This document shows positions 8,287 to 15,066 of a stretch of DNA of 64,000 nt, one piece after another. The notes under the pieces were generated by a model. The model was not told where the DNA came from and searched no databases. It was given only the letters and a program-made list of their open reading frames with translations. The stretch comes from Azoarcus indigens. Its GTDB lineage: Bacteria; Pseudomonadota; Gammaproteobacteria; Burkholderiales; Rhodocyclaceae. The stretch's first letter is position 1. The number at the start of each line of letters is the position of its first letter. The translations under genes and the position numbers were made by a program. Location of the stretch: contig NZ_SNVV01000009.1 in NCBI RefSeq assembly GCF_004361735.1, positions 124,001 through 188,000 of the forward strand, given 5' to 3'.

Positions 8287-8799
8287 CTACGCCGCGCGCT
8301 CGTCAGCCTGCGGCACCACCTGCAGGGGCGGCAGTGGGCGCACCGTGGCTTGTATCTCCGCCACCAGGCGCAGCAGCGTTGCCACCGCGTCGTACGCCTG
8401 GTCTTCAATCTCGGCGAACTCCTGGGGCGTCACCACCCCGTCCGCGCGGGCCAGCTTGTGGGCGGCAAACACCTTGCCCACCTCTATTTGCACATCCCCA
8501 AACGCTTCCTGCAGGTCGAACTGGGTGGGCGCCGCCAGCGGCAGCGGCACAAACACCCCGCCGAACTGCTCCGCCACCGCTTCCGCGAACACTAGCGTGT
8601 CCGCCGAGCGGGACAGCGCCAAGGCCTCGCGCACCGTCACCTCGTAGCGCTCATCCGCGTCCGAGAACTTGTTGTACATCACGCCCGGCGAGCGGGCGAC
8701 CACCTTCGCGTGACCGGCGATCCCCTCCGGCGTCGCCTCCAGGGCGTCGCGCAGGGCGCGCACCGGATCACGTTTTATGACAAAAGTATCCTGAGACAT
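8287..8799 (-). CDS. Phage regulatory protein, CII/YmfL family
   Basis: 170 residues matching the pattern of phage CII-type regulators of the CP76/YmfL family: an N-terminal helical region with SPGVMYNKFSDADE, an HTH-like segment (TVREALALSRSADT) and a Gln/Pro-poor helical tail. Members bind DNA at early promoters and bias the lysis-lysogeny choice. The position, Cro-like gene then CII then replication gene, is the lambda/P22 order. It starts 150 bp after the Cro-like gene, with a terminator-like hairpin in between. Confidence 0.75.
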   Translation of the reverse strand: MSQDTFVIKRDPVRALRDALEATPEGIAGHAKVVARSPGVMYNKFSDADERYEVTVREALALSRSADTLVFAEAVAEQFGGVFVPLPLAAPTQFDLQEAFGDVQIEVGKVFAAHKLARADGVVTPQEFAEIEDQAYDAVATLLRLVAEIQATVRPLPPLQVVPQADERAA

Positions 8800-8870
8800 A
8801 TAGCCTGATCCTCAGTAAACATCGGCAGCGGCACTGCCCATACTTGCGCCACTACCAAACAACGACAGAC

Positions 8871-8939
8871 AAAAAGGGGCCGGGCTGCAATGCGAAACGC
8901 ATCGAGCTATCACCTTCAAGGCGCTGCAGAGCAGCCCGG
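8871..8939 (-). terminator. tR1-like terminator between cro-like and CII-family genes
   Basis: On the minus strand CCGGGCTGC (8931-8939) pairs with GCAGCCCGG (8880-8888), followed by CCCCTTTTTG. The 42-base loop contains a smaller hairpin (ATGCG-AAA-CGCAT), which would stack and shorten it. It sits where lambda keeps tR1. The long loop makes this less certain than the other terminators. Confidence 0.5.
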
Positions 8940-8949
8940 GGAAGAATCG

Positions 8950-9147
8950 TCAGTGACCAGCGGGGGGCGGTCGCTCCAGGACGGCGAAAACCTCGGCGTG
9001 CTGCGTCCTGAGCAGCAGCAGCCAGGGGCGGGGGATGCCCTTACGCTTCCACTTGCTGACGTATTGGGGAGTGATGTCGTATCGACGGGCGATAGCGGTC
9101 GGGCCGCCAAGGGCGTCGATGATTGCGGAAGCGGGCGAAGTGTCCAT
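8950..9147 (-). CDS. Cro-like transcriptional regulator (YdaS-type HTH)
   Basis: 65 residues: an HTH (GGPTAIARRYDITPQYVSKWKRKG, about residues 14-36) fills most of the protein, with a short Pro-rich tail. This is the pattern of YdaS/Cro proteins, which repress the CI-type gene and open the lytic path. The ATG at 9147 is chosen over an in-frame extension to 9282, which would run through the operators. It is divergent from the repressor gene with a 72-bp shared control region. Confidence 0.85.
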   Translation of the reverse strand: MDTSPASAIIDALGGPTAIARRYDITPQYVSKWKRKGIPRPWLLLLRTQHAEVFAVLERPPPAGH

Positions 9148-9219
9148 GGGACATATGGTAACTATAGTTACATCGCCAAAGCAAATTATAGTTTCCTTGC
9201 TCCGTGTAACTATGGTTTC
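9148..9219. promoter_or_regulatory. CI/Cro operator region with three 14-bp operators
   Basis: Operator 1 is the perfect palindrome GTAACTATAGTTAC at 9158-9171. Operator 2 (9182-9195) matches 10 of 14 positions and overlaps candidate -10 boxes on both strands (TATAAT on minus at 9185-9190, TATAGT on plus at 9187-9192). Operator 3 (9206-9219) matches 12 of 14 and ends directly at the repressor ATG. The layout parallels lambda OR with three sites between divergent genes. The -35 boxes are not clear. Confidence 0.8.
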
Positions 9220-9675
9220 ATGGAAGAACTTAGCCAGCGGATCAAACGCCTGCGCGGCGAACGCAACCTTACCCAAGCCCAATTGGCGGATGAGTTGCGG
9301 GTGTCGCGGGTTGCCGTGACCAAATGGGAGTCGGGCGAGACTTCCAACTTAAAGCTGGATAACCTCACCGGCCTTTGCCGACTCTTCGGCCTATCCGTCG
9401 ATCAATTCCTATCAGGCACCTCTGCGGGCGTATCGCTTACGGCATACGACATGCGGCAGACCACGGTTCCTGTAGAAGCCCATGACCCGCGTCACAGCGT
9501 GAATGCACCAAGTTGGGCAGCATCGGAGCAATCACGCACATTCCCCGCCGACATGGAAATGGCTTATCGGAATCTCACCGATCAAGGCCAGGAGCTGGTA
9601 CGCATCCAGCTCAAGCTAGCGATTGAGACTGCCCGCCAGATGCACGGCGAACGATCTAAGCAAACGGCCGCGTGA
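9220..9675 (+). CDS. CI-like prophage repressor, short form without peptidase domain
   Basis: 151 residues. The N-terminal XRE-type HTH is unmistakable: IKRLRGERNLTQAQLADELR then VSRVAVTKWESGE (about residues 7-40). The C-terminal half is short and helical (LTDQGQELVRIQLKLAIETA) and has no room for the S24 autocleavage domain of lambda CI. It keeps the lytic promoters silent. The ATG at 9220 directly follows operator 3; the frame extends upstream to 8890, but that would read through the operators and the cro gene. The lack of a leader Shine-Dalgarno suggests weak or leaderless translation. Confidence 0.87.
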   Translation: MEELSQRIKRLRGERNLTQAQLADELRVSRVAVTKWESGETSNLKLDNLTGLCRLFGLSVDQFLSGTSAGVSLTAYDMRQTTVPVEAHDPRHSVNAPSWAASEQSRTFPADMEMAYRNLTDQGQELVRIQLKLAIETARQMHGERSKQTAA

Positions 9676-9737
9676 TCTCGCCACTGAAGTCAGCGCGCAT
9701 CTACCAGTTCCCTCCCCGCCCGGCCCCATCTGAATAG

Positions 9738-9765
9738 GCGAAACCGCCTCTGTGCGGTTTTTCGC
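9738..9765 (+). terminator. Terminator after the repressor gene
   Basis: GCGAAACCGC (9738-9747), loop CTCTGT, GCGGTTTTTCGC (9754-9765): a GC-rich stem ending in five T. It is 62 bp after the repressor stop and just before the second operator pair, so it insulates the rightward early promoter from repressor transcripts. Confidence 0.7.
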
Positions 9766-9777
9766 TTGCGCGATCTG

Positions 9778-9819
9778 GTAACTACAGTTTACATTCCGCC
9801 TCGACGTAACCATAGTTAC
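9778..9819 (+). promoter_or_regulatory. Repressor-controlled early promoter (PL-like) with two operators
   Basis: Operator-like GTAACTACAGTTTA at 9778-9791 and GTAACCATAGTTAC at 9806-9819 (13 of 14 against operator 1). A promoter fits exactly over them: -35 TTTACA (9788-9793), 17-bp spacer, -10 CATAGT (9811-9816). Repressor bound at either site would cover a promoter element. The first gene of the rightward operon starts at 9863. Confidence 0.78.
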
Positions 9820-9862
9820 ATCGCCGATCCACCCACCCGGGCGGCGGCCACTGGAGGCAACA

Positions 9863-10345
9863 ATGGACTACCCGCAAGACACCCCTATCTCCCGCATCCC
9901 CGGACGCCCCACCCTCGTTCTGCTCGGCCCCCAAGGCATCGGCAAGAGCCTGTTCGCCGCGGCGCTCACCAAGCGCCTGGGCTGCACCCACTGCCTCGAC
10001 GGCGACGACGTGAACGGCGCGCCCAAAGAAGAGGGCGCCGTCATTCCGCATGACGGCGCCCTTGTTATCAACGTTGATGGTGGCGGCGGCGATCTGACCA
10101 TCACCGCGAACACCCAGGCGGGGTTCGACGCACTCGTCAATGCGCTGGGCATCCCGGCGCAGCACCGGCCGCCCTACGCAAAAGCGCCGCAGCCCGGCCC
10201 GGGGCCGGAGTTCGGATGGGATGTGCTGTTCCCCCCGAAGCGCTTCTATCCCCCAACCCCTTCGCAGATCGCCTGCGAGGTGGTGTTCGCCGGCACGACG
10301 AACGAGGCCAGTCAGCCCAGTTCGCCGATGGCCGGCAACCTGTAG
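9863..10345 (+). CDS. Small P-loop protein of unknown function
   Basis: 160 residues, first gene of the rightward early operon. A Walker A, LLGPQGIGKS, lies at residues 19-28, followed by a helix (LFAAALTKRLGC) and an acidic DGDD. There is then a Gly-rich beta-like segment (INVDGGGGDLTI) and a Pro-rich tail, with no clear Walker B. It is too short for a full AAA or helicase domain; a nucleoside-kinase-like fold is possible. The last 34 bp overlap the 3' end of the opposite-strand gene 10312-10671. A second small P-loop protein is encoded four genes downstream. Function unknown. Confidence 0.65.
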   Translation: MDYPQDTPISRIPGRPTLVLLGPQGIGKSLFAAALTKRLGCTHCLDGDDVNGAPKEEGAVIPHDGALVINVDGGGGDLTITANTQAGFDALVNALGIPAQHRPPYAKAPQPGPGPEFGWDVLFPPKRFYPPTPSQIACEVVFAGTTNEASQPSSPMAGNL

Positions 10346-10671
10346 GGCCGCTCCACTTCAATGTGGATTGCCATCAGTACGGCCAGACGTTCCGAATAAG
10401 CCTTAAGGGCTTCGCCCTTGGGCGTGCTGCCCCCGCCATGCAGATAGATGCAGTCCAAATCGTCCTTCCCCTCCCACGACAGTTTTCGCGCGACGGCGGG
10501 GGTGATCTTGATGGCATGGACGGTGGGATGCGAGGCGAGATCAACGTTATCGCAACTCGGAATGCCCAGCGGCTTGTAGTCGCGGTTGAGAACGATGTAA
10601 CGGCCGTCGCTGATACGCCTCAGGCAGTACGGCATGAAAACGCGATAGCCACTGTATTTGCCAACACTCAT
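10312..10671 (-). CDS. Opposite-strand phage protein of unknown function
   Basis: 119 residues on the minus strand inside an otherwise plus-strand operon. It has a good ribosome site (AAAGGAGTGAGCA before ATG 10671) and protein-like composition: an N-terminal GYRVFMPYCLRRISDGRYIVLNR block, then a mixed alpha/beta core, ending in ELG. Its 3' end overlaps the preceding gene tail to tail. The isolated, reversed setting is that of a moron, a gene with its own promoter expressed in the lysogen. Family not recognised. Confidence 0.7.
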   Translation of the reverse strand: MSVGKYSGYRVFMPYCLRRISDGRYIVLNRDYKPLGIPSCDNVDLASHPTVHAIKITPAVARKLSWEGKDDLDCIYLHGGGSTPKGEALKAYSERLAVLMAIHIEVERPYRLPAIGELG

Positions 10672-10719
10672 TGCTCACTCCTTTGACATAGGACTGAGCA
10701 CTTTAGCACCGGAGCAATC

Positions 10720-11109
10720 ATGGACCTGCTCACACTCGCACTGGACGCGGCCGACGCCAGGCACAGCCGCGAACGCCAGGACATCAACAGCCGCGCCAAG
10801 AAGCTGGCCGGCATCCAGGAAACGCTTAGCGCCCTGCAGAATGCCGGCCTGCTGCTGGTGCTGCAGGCCGTCCGCTTCCGCGGCTCGCTCGCTATCACCT
10901 GCTGCGCGGAATTCGAAGTAGCCGCCACCGCAGCAGCCGACGCCCGCAACCTCGGAGCCCACCGCCTGCAAGACGCCGGCTTCCGGGAGACCAGCTGGCC
11001 GACGTATCCCGACGCCGGGGTATGGCACCACCCCGCCGGCTGGCGCCTGACCATCACCTGGCTGGGCAGTGCAGACGTATCCACCCGCCGCAGCGAGGTG
11101 GCCGCATGA
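10720..11109 (+). CDS. Phage protein of unknown function
   Basis: 129 residues. The N-terminal half is a charged helix (ALDAADARHSRERQDINSRAKKLAGIQ); the second half is mixed with several Trp residues (WHHPAGWRLTITWLG near the C-terminus). The ATG at 10720 has GGAG 7 bases upstream. The stop overlaps the next start by 4 bp (ATGA). Within the rightward early operon; no known family recognised. Confidence 0.65.
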   Translation: MDLLTLALDAADARHSRERQDINSRAKKLAGIQETLSALQNAGLLLVLQAVRFRGSLAITCCAEFEVAATAAADARNLGAHRLQDAGFRETSWPTYPDAGVWHHPAGWRLTITWLGSADVSTRRSEVAA

Positions 11110-11360
11110 AGCACCCCATCATCGTTACCGCGCCCCAGGGCACGGGCAAAACCCGCTACGCCCAGCAGCTGGCCGACGCCTTGGACCGCCGCTTTGTGCT
11201 GGACGAGTTCGACGGCTCCCAGCCCCTGCGCCCCGACACCCTGGCGCTCACCCACATCCACCCCGACGAGCTGGACGTGCCCCCGCACGTCGAAATCGTC
11301 GCCCTCAACACCGCCGACCAGCTGCTGCGCCTCATCGGCCGCAGCGCGGAGGAGGTCTGA
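11106..11360 (+). CDS. Mini P-loop protein of unknown function
   Basis: 84 residues. An N-terminal strand and Walker A, IIVTAPQGTGKTRYA (residues 5-19), are followed by a helix, an acidic VLDEFDG turn (possible Walker B-like or substrate loop), ALTHIHPDEL and a closing helix LLRLIGRS. The beta-P-loop-alpha-beta-acidic order is like the N-terminal half of small kinases. The ATG overlaps the preceding stop. The P-loop region resembles that of the 9863-10345 protein (PQG.GK), suggesting related or paired roles. Confidence 0.65.
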   Translation: MKHPIIVTAPQGTGKTRYAQQLADALDRRFVLDEFDGSQPLRPDTLALTHIHPDELDVPPHVEIVALNTADQLLRLIGRSAEEV

Positions 11361-11362
11361 TC

Positions 11363-11617
11363 ATGGCCACGCCCCTATCCCCCCGCCAGCGGCTGGAGCG
11401 CATGCGGCAAACCGCCAGTTACGTATATGACCGCGCGCTGCAGGACATGCGGACATGCATCGCGCACGGTGTGGATGCCGAGTACCACCGCGGCGCGATG
11501 AATGCGCTATGGATGCTGGACATCATCGACGACATCCAGCGGCGCGCGTTCGTCAACGAGCTGGCATTTTTGGCGTGTCGCCGCCTGCAGCGCCGCGCGG
11601 AGGGCCTGCCGGTATGA
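11363..11617 (+). CDS. Small helical phage protein of unknown function
   Basis: 84 residues, nearly all helix, rich in Arg, Met and Ala (PRQRLERMRQTASYVYDRALQ then WMLDIIDDIQRRAFV). Strong ribosome site GGAGGAGGT before ATG 11363, directly after the preceding stop. Its stop overlaps the next start (ATGA). A DNA- or protein-binding accessory is plausible but not shown. No family recognised. Confidence 0.6.
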   Translation: MATPLSPRQRLERMRQTASYVYDRALQDMRTCIAHGVDAEYHRGAMNALWMLDIIDDIQRRAFVNELAFLACRRLQRRAEGLPV

Positions 11618-11970
11618 GCACCCACATCGCCCGCCTCATCGCCAGCGCCGGCGGCGCCCTGGCACGCATCGGCCTTGCCCGCAGCATCCTTACCGCCATC
11701 CGCGGCCGCCACCTGGAAGCGCTGGAGTACGACGCCCTGCGCCTGGATCTGGTCGCGGAAGAGCGCATCGCCGCAGCCGAGGCCGCCGCCCAGGCCGCCC
11801 AGGCCGAGGCCGACCAGCTGCGCGAGGAGTACGCCGAGCGCAAGCGCGAGTTGCAGGCGCAGATCCGCACCCTGCGGTGGCACCTCAACTACCCCCAGGC
11901 CCAGCAGGAATTCGCGGCAGACGTCGCGCGCCGCACCAGCCTGCAGATCAAAGCGGAGGTGCTGCGATGA
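11614..11970 (+). CDS. Coiled-coil phage protein with hydrophobic N-terminus
   Basis: 118 residues. Residues 5-30 are hydrophobic and small (IARLIASAGGALARIGLARSIL), either a membrane-associating or amphipathic segment. From about residue 45 to 90 a long charged coiled coil follows (EERIAAAEAAAQAAQAEADQ, then LREEYAERKRELQAQIRTL). Start and stop both overlap neighbours by ATGA. A membrane-anchored coiled coil in an early lysogenic operon could be an exclusion or scaffolding protein; this is inference. Confidence 0.6.
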   Translation: MSTHIARLIASAGGALARIGLARSILTAIRGRHLEALEYDALRLDLVAEERIAAAEAAAQAAQAEADQLREEYAERKRELQAQIRTLRWHLNYPQAQQEFAADVARRTSLQIKAEVLR

Positions 11971-12425
11971 GCGCGCACGACACCACCGAACCCGCCCTGA
12001 TCACCGTGGGCGTCAGTAACGCCCAGCTCAGCCGCCTGAACATGCTGCTCGCCCAGCTGCGCGAAGAGCGCCCCAGCGCCACGGACAACGACCTGGCCGA
12101 CGCGGTATTCGCCGCCGGCATCGATGCCCTGGAGCAGGCGCAGGCCGCAACGCGACCCAGCGCGCCCAAGCTCGGCAGCCCCACCGCCGGGAAGAACCTG
12201 GGCGAATGGGCGGAAGGCGTTCTGATGGCCGTTTCCGTTTTAGTTGCTACGCACGACGAACCCACCGCGGCCGCCGACGTGCTGAACGAACTGGGGCTTA
12301 GCAAAGCAGATTGTTCTGGCCTTGACGATTTCGACAAGACAAACCTCCGCAAGATTATGCGAGCGGGGCGCGGGAAGATTGCCTTGACTGGGTTGCGCCG
12401 CCGGAAGCAGGGGGGTGCCACCTGA
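11967..12425 (+). CDS. Phage protein of unknown function
   Basis: 152 residues. The first 60 contain an amphipathic helix pair (NAQLSRLNMLLAQLREERP then DNDLADAVFAAGIDALEQ), a pattern seen in ribbon-helix-helix-like or oligomerising regulators. The C-terminal 40 residues are basic (LRKIMRAGRGKIALTGLRRRKQGG). The stop TGATG overlaps the start of the next gene. No family recognised. Confidence 0.6.
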   Translation: MSAHDTTEPALITVGVSNAQLSRLNMLLAQLREERPSATDNDLADAVFAAGIDALEQAQAATRPSAPKLGSPTAGKNLGEWAEGVLMAVSVLVATHDEPTAAADVLNELGLSKADCSGLDDFDKTNLRKIMRAGRGKIALTGLRRRKQGGAT

Positions 12426-12634
12426 TGCCCCGCGAACGCGACCCCCGCCAGCTTGTGCGCGAAGCCAAGCAGATCGCCAAGGACCACGGCCTGTTTGTCG
12501 TGGAAAAGCCCGACGCCCGCGGCATCCGTTATCTGCTCTACCGCGAGCAGACCCCCAAGAACATCTGCGTAGGCCGCAGCGGAAGCCCCCAGGGCATCCG
12601 CGATTTGGTCTGCCGCGTCGCCAACTTCCACTGA
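12425..12634 (+). CDS. Small basic phage protein of unknown function
   Basis: 69 residues. The N-terminal RERDPRQLVREAKQIAKDHGL reads as a helix, followed by strand-like VVEKPDARGIRYLLYRE and a GRSGSPQGIRDLVCR segment. The size and beta/alpha pattern are compatible with a small nucleic-acid-binding protein. The start overlaps the preceding stop; an 8-bp gap follows before the ParB-like gene. Confidence 0.6.
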   Translation: MPRERDPRQLVREAKQIAKDHGLFVVEKPDARGIRYLLYREQTPKNICVGRSGSPQGIRDLVCRVANFH

Positions 12635-12641
12635 GGCAGAC

Positions 12642-14567
12642 ATGGCCGAATTCATCCATCTCGAACTGTCCGGCCTCGCCGGGAGCCCGACCAACCCCCG
12701 CAAGTATTTCGACCCGGCGCGGCTCGCCGAACTCGCAGAAACCATCCGCGACCACGGCGTCATCGAGCCGATCATTGTCCGCGCCTGGCCGGACGAGTAC
12801 GAGACACCCGCCGGCCGCGACACGCGCCCGGCCTATGAGATTGTGGCCGGAGAGCGGCGCTACCGCGCCTCAGTGCTCGCCAACGCCCCCGACATCCCCG
12901 CGATCATCCGGGATCTGAGCACGCGCCAGGTTGTGGAGATCCAGGTAATCGAAAACCTGCAGCGCGAAGAAGTCTCCGAGTTGGAAGAGGCCGAGGGCTA
13001 CGCCCTCATGATGCGCGACTACGGCTATACGGCCGACCAGCTGGCCGAGAAGGTGGGCAGAAGCCGCGCCTACATCTACTCGCGCCTCAAGCTGTGCGAC
13101 ATGACCGAGGCGCCGCGCGAGGCTTTCAGGGCGGGGCAGATCAAAGCCAGCGTTGCCCTATTGATCGCCCGCCTTCCGACCGCCGACCTGCAAGCGCGGG
13201 CCACCGCCTGCATTGTCGCTGCCGATATGTCCGCCCGCCAGGCAGCAAGGCACCTGCAGGAAAACAACTACATGCTGCAGCTGGAGCGGGCCAGCTGGCC
13301 GCTGGATGAGGCCTTCGCCGGCCTGCCGGCGTGCCTGGGCTGCGCCTCCAACTCCAGCACGGACCGCGAGCAGCACGCGGATATCAGTCCAGACGTCTGC
13401 ACCAACCAGGAGTGCTTCGCGGGCAAGCGCTCTGCACACCTGTTGCGCCGGGCGGAACAGCTCAGCGCGCAAGGCCAGCGGGTATTGATCGGCGCCGAGG
13501 CGCGCAACGTCGCCCCGAGCGGCACCGATCTGTATATCCATAACGGATACATCCCGGTGGCGCGCGAAGACTGGCTCCAGGGGAAGCGTCAGACCGTTAC
13601 CGAGGCCTACGGCGACCGCCTGGACACCGTGCCACACACCTGGATTGAGGACGTCCGGACGGGCGAGCTGGTGGAGTGCGTGGGGCGCGAGTCGCTTTGG
13701 GAGCTGGACCGCGCAGCGGCGGCGGACGAGCCGCCGGCGGTGGTAGCGGAACGCGAGCAGCGGCAAGCCGAACGGGCCGCGAAAGAACGGAAGATCGAGC
13801 AGGAAAACGAAGTGCGTGAAGAAATCGTGGGGCGGATCCGGACGGCCTGCAGGGTGGCAGAGATCGACCTGCGAGCCGCCCTGATGACCATCGCCCGCCA
13901 CCATCTGCTCGAAATGGGACTGGATGAGGATACGGCGAAGCACTATGCACCAGACGCCCACGAAGGCGACCAAGAGCAAGCAATAGAGGCCATGCTCACC
14001 TGGCTCAATAGCGCACCGCCCACCCGGATACTCGGCCTCTTGATCGAGGCCGACGTGCTGGATAGTTCCACCTGGCGCGCGGCCTATTGGAACGAGGAAT
14101 CCCACGATATGCCGGAAGGCCTCGCCAACCTCGCCGCGCTTTACGGGATCGACATCGACCAGGTACGCGCGGAAGTGCAAGGCGGACAGCCCGCCTTCAC
14201 TGCGGCCGAAACAGCGCCGAAAACCACTCCTACCCCTCCCCAGGCTGCGCCGGCGGCGGTTGCTCCCCCCGCCGAACCCGCGCCCGCGAAACCCGCTCGC
14301 GCGAAAAAAGCTGCGCCGGCAAGCGGGAAAACCTCCGCCGGAAAAGGCAAGAAAGAGGCCGCTACCGCGGCGAAAAAACCGAAGGAAAAGGCGAAGGATA
14401 GTGGCCGGGCAAGCCCGGCCAAGAGGAAGGAGAAGACCGCCGCGACCACCAGCGCCGGCGACGATGCCGAGCGCGACACGCGCACGATAGACATGATCGC
14501 CGAGGCCTTCCCCGAACTCGGCGCCGGCGGAACGGCTACGCAGGGGCAGCAGGAGGTGCGGGCATGA
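12642..14567 (+). CDS. ParB-like protein with four-cysteine motif and basic tail
   Basis: 641 residues. The ParB/Spo0J N-terminal domain has its CTPase-type motif GERRYRA (70-76) and the ENLQREE box (104-110), followed by an HTH (about 130-150, YTADQLAEKVGRSRAYIYSRL). A C-x2-C...C-x4-C set (Cys 231, 234, 253, 258) is a probable zinc site, as in plasmid/phage ParB relatives. The C-terminal 120 residues are Lys/Ala/Pro-rich, like histone tails. No parA lies nearby and the phage integrates, so plasmid-style partition is unlikely. A DNA-binding or nuclease-like role early in infection is more plausible. Confidence 0.85.
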   Translation: MAEFIHLELSGLAGSPTNPRKYFDPARLAELAETIRDHGVIEPIIVRAWPDEYETPAGRDTRPAYEIVAGERRYRASVLANAPDIPAIIRDLSTRQVVEIQVIENLQREEVSELEEAEGYALMMRDYGYTADQLAEKVGRSRAYIYSRLKLCDMTEAPREAFRAGQIKASVALLIARLPTADLQARATACIVAADMSARQAARHLQENNYMLQLERASWPLDEAFAGLPACLGCASNSSTDREQHADISPDVCTNQECFAGKRSAHLLRRAEQLSAQGQRVLIGAEARNVAPSGTDLYIHNGYIPVAREDWLQGKRQTVTEAYGDRLDTVPHTWIEDVRTGELVECVGRESLWELDRAAAADEPPAVVAEREQRQAERAAKERKIEQENEVREEIVGRIRTACRVAEIDLRAALMTIARHHLLEMGLDEDTAKHYAPDAHEGDQEQAIEAMLTWLNSAPPTRILGLLIEADVLDSSTWRAAYWNEESHDMPEGLANLAALYGIDIDQVRAEVQGGQPAFTAAETAPKTTPTPPQAAPAAVAPPAEPAPAKPARAKKAAPASGKTSAGKGKKEAATAAKKPKEKAKDSGRASPAKRKEKTAATTSAGDDAERDTRTIDMIAEAFPELGAGGTATQGQQEVRA

Positions 14568-14758
14568 GCACCAGGCACGAATGGGACTATGACGCGGTAT
14601 GCATCCACTGCAACTTCGACGGCGCGGAATGGACGCATCTGAAGCGCGACGGCGAGGAGATGCCCCTCTGCAGCGTCACGAACGAGACGGAGCGGGAGCG
14701 GAACCGCCGCATCGCGGCGCCGCGCATAGACGCCTGGCTGCAGGGAGTGTGGGAATGA
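14564..14758 (+). CDS. Small cysteine-containing phage protein
   Basis: 64 residues. CIHCNFDGAEW (residues 13-23) with a further Cys near 36 (LCSVTNETE) suggests a single zinc-ribbon-like half. The rest is charged and ends in WLQGVWE. The ATGA overlap with the ParB-like gene and the next gene marks it as part of the same coupled operon. Function unknown. Confidence 0.6.
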   Translation: MSTRHEWDYDAVCIHCNFDGAEWTHLKRDGEEMPLCSVTNETERERNRRIAAPRIDAWLQGVWE

Positions 14759-15066
14759 GCCAGGACGCCAAGGACGTTACCGCAATCGCCGGCCGCTGGA
14801 GCAAGATCGACCCAGCCACCATCGCAGCGACCTGCAGCCAGCGCCACATCCAATCCGTCCTGGAGGACGCCAAGGAGGCCATCGCCGAGGCCTGCAAGCA
14901 GCACCAGTCCGCGCAGGAAGCGATGCGGCAGGTCAGCCTGGCGTGCCGGCAGTTGATGCGCGACGCCGTAGAGCACTGCGACCCGCTCAAGGTGCAGGAC
15001 AGCATTGCTGCTTGCGCGGCCGCCCTGGAAGCCGCCGAGCCCCGCAAGGCTGGGGGCCAAGGATGA
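14755..15066 (+). CDS. Helical phage protein of unknown function
   Basis: 103 residues, almost entirely helical, with five Cys spread at helix-like intervals (TCSQRH, EACKQH, LACRQL, EHCDPL, AACAAAL). No CxxC pair is present, so metal binding is uncertain. It starts on the previous stop (ATGA) and its own stop overlaps the excisionase-like start. No family recognised. Confidence 0.6.
   Translation: MSQDAKDVTAIAGRWSKIDPATIAATCSQRHIQSVLEDAKEAIAEACKQHQSAQEAMRQVSLACRQLMRDAVEHCDPLKVQDSIAACAAALEAAEPRKAGGQG

Noticed and set aside
8890-9219. N-terminal extension of the repressor frame
   Set aside because: Would read through the cro-like gene and all three operators; the HTH protein starts naturally at 9220.
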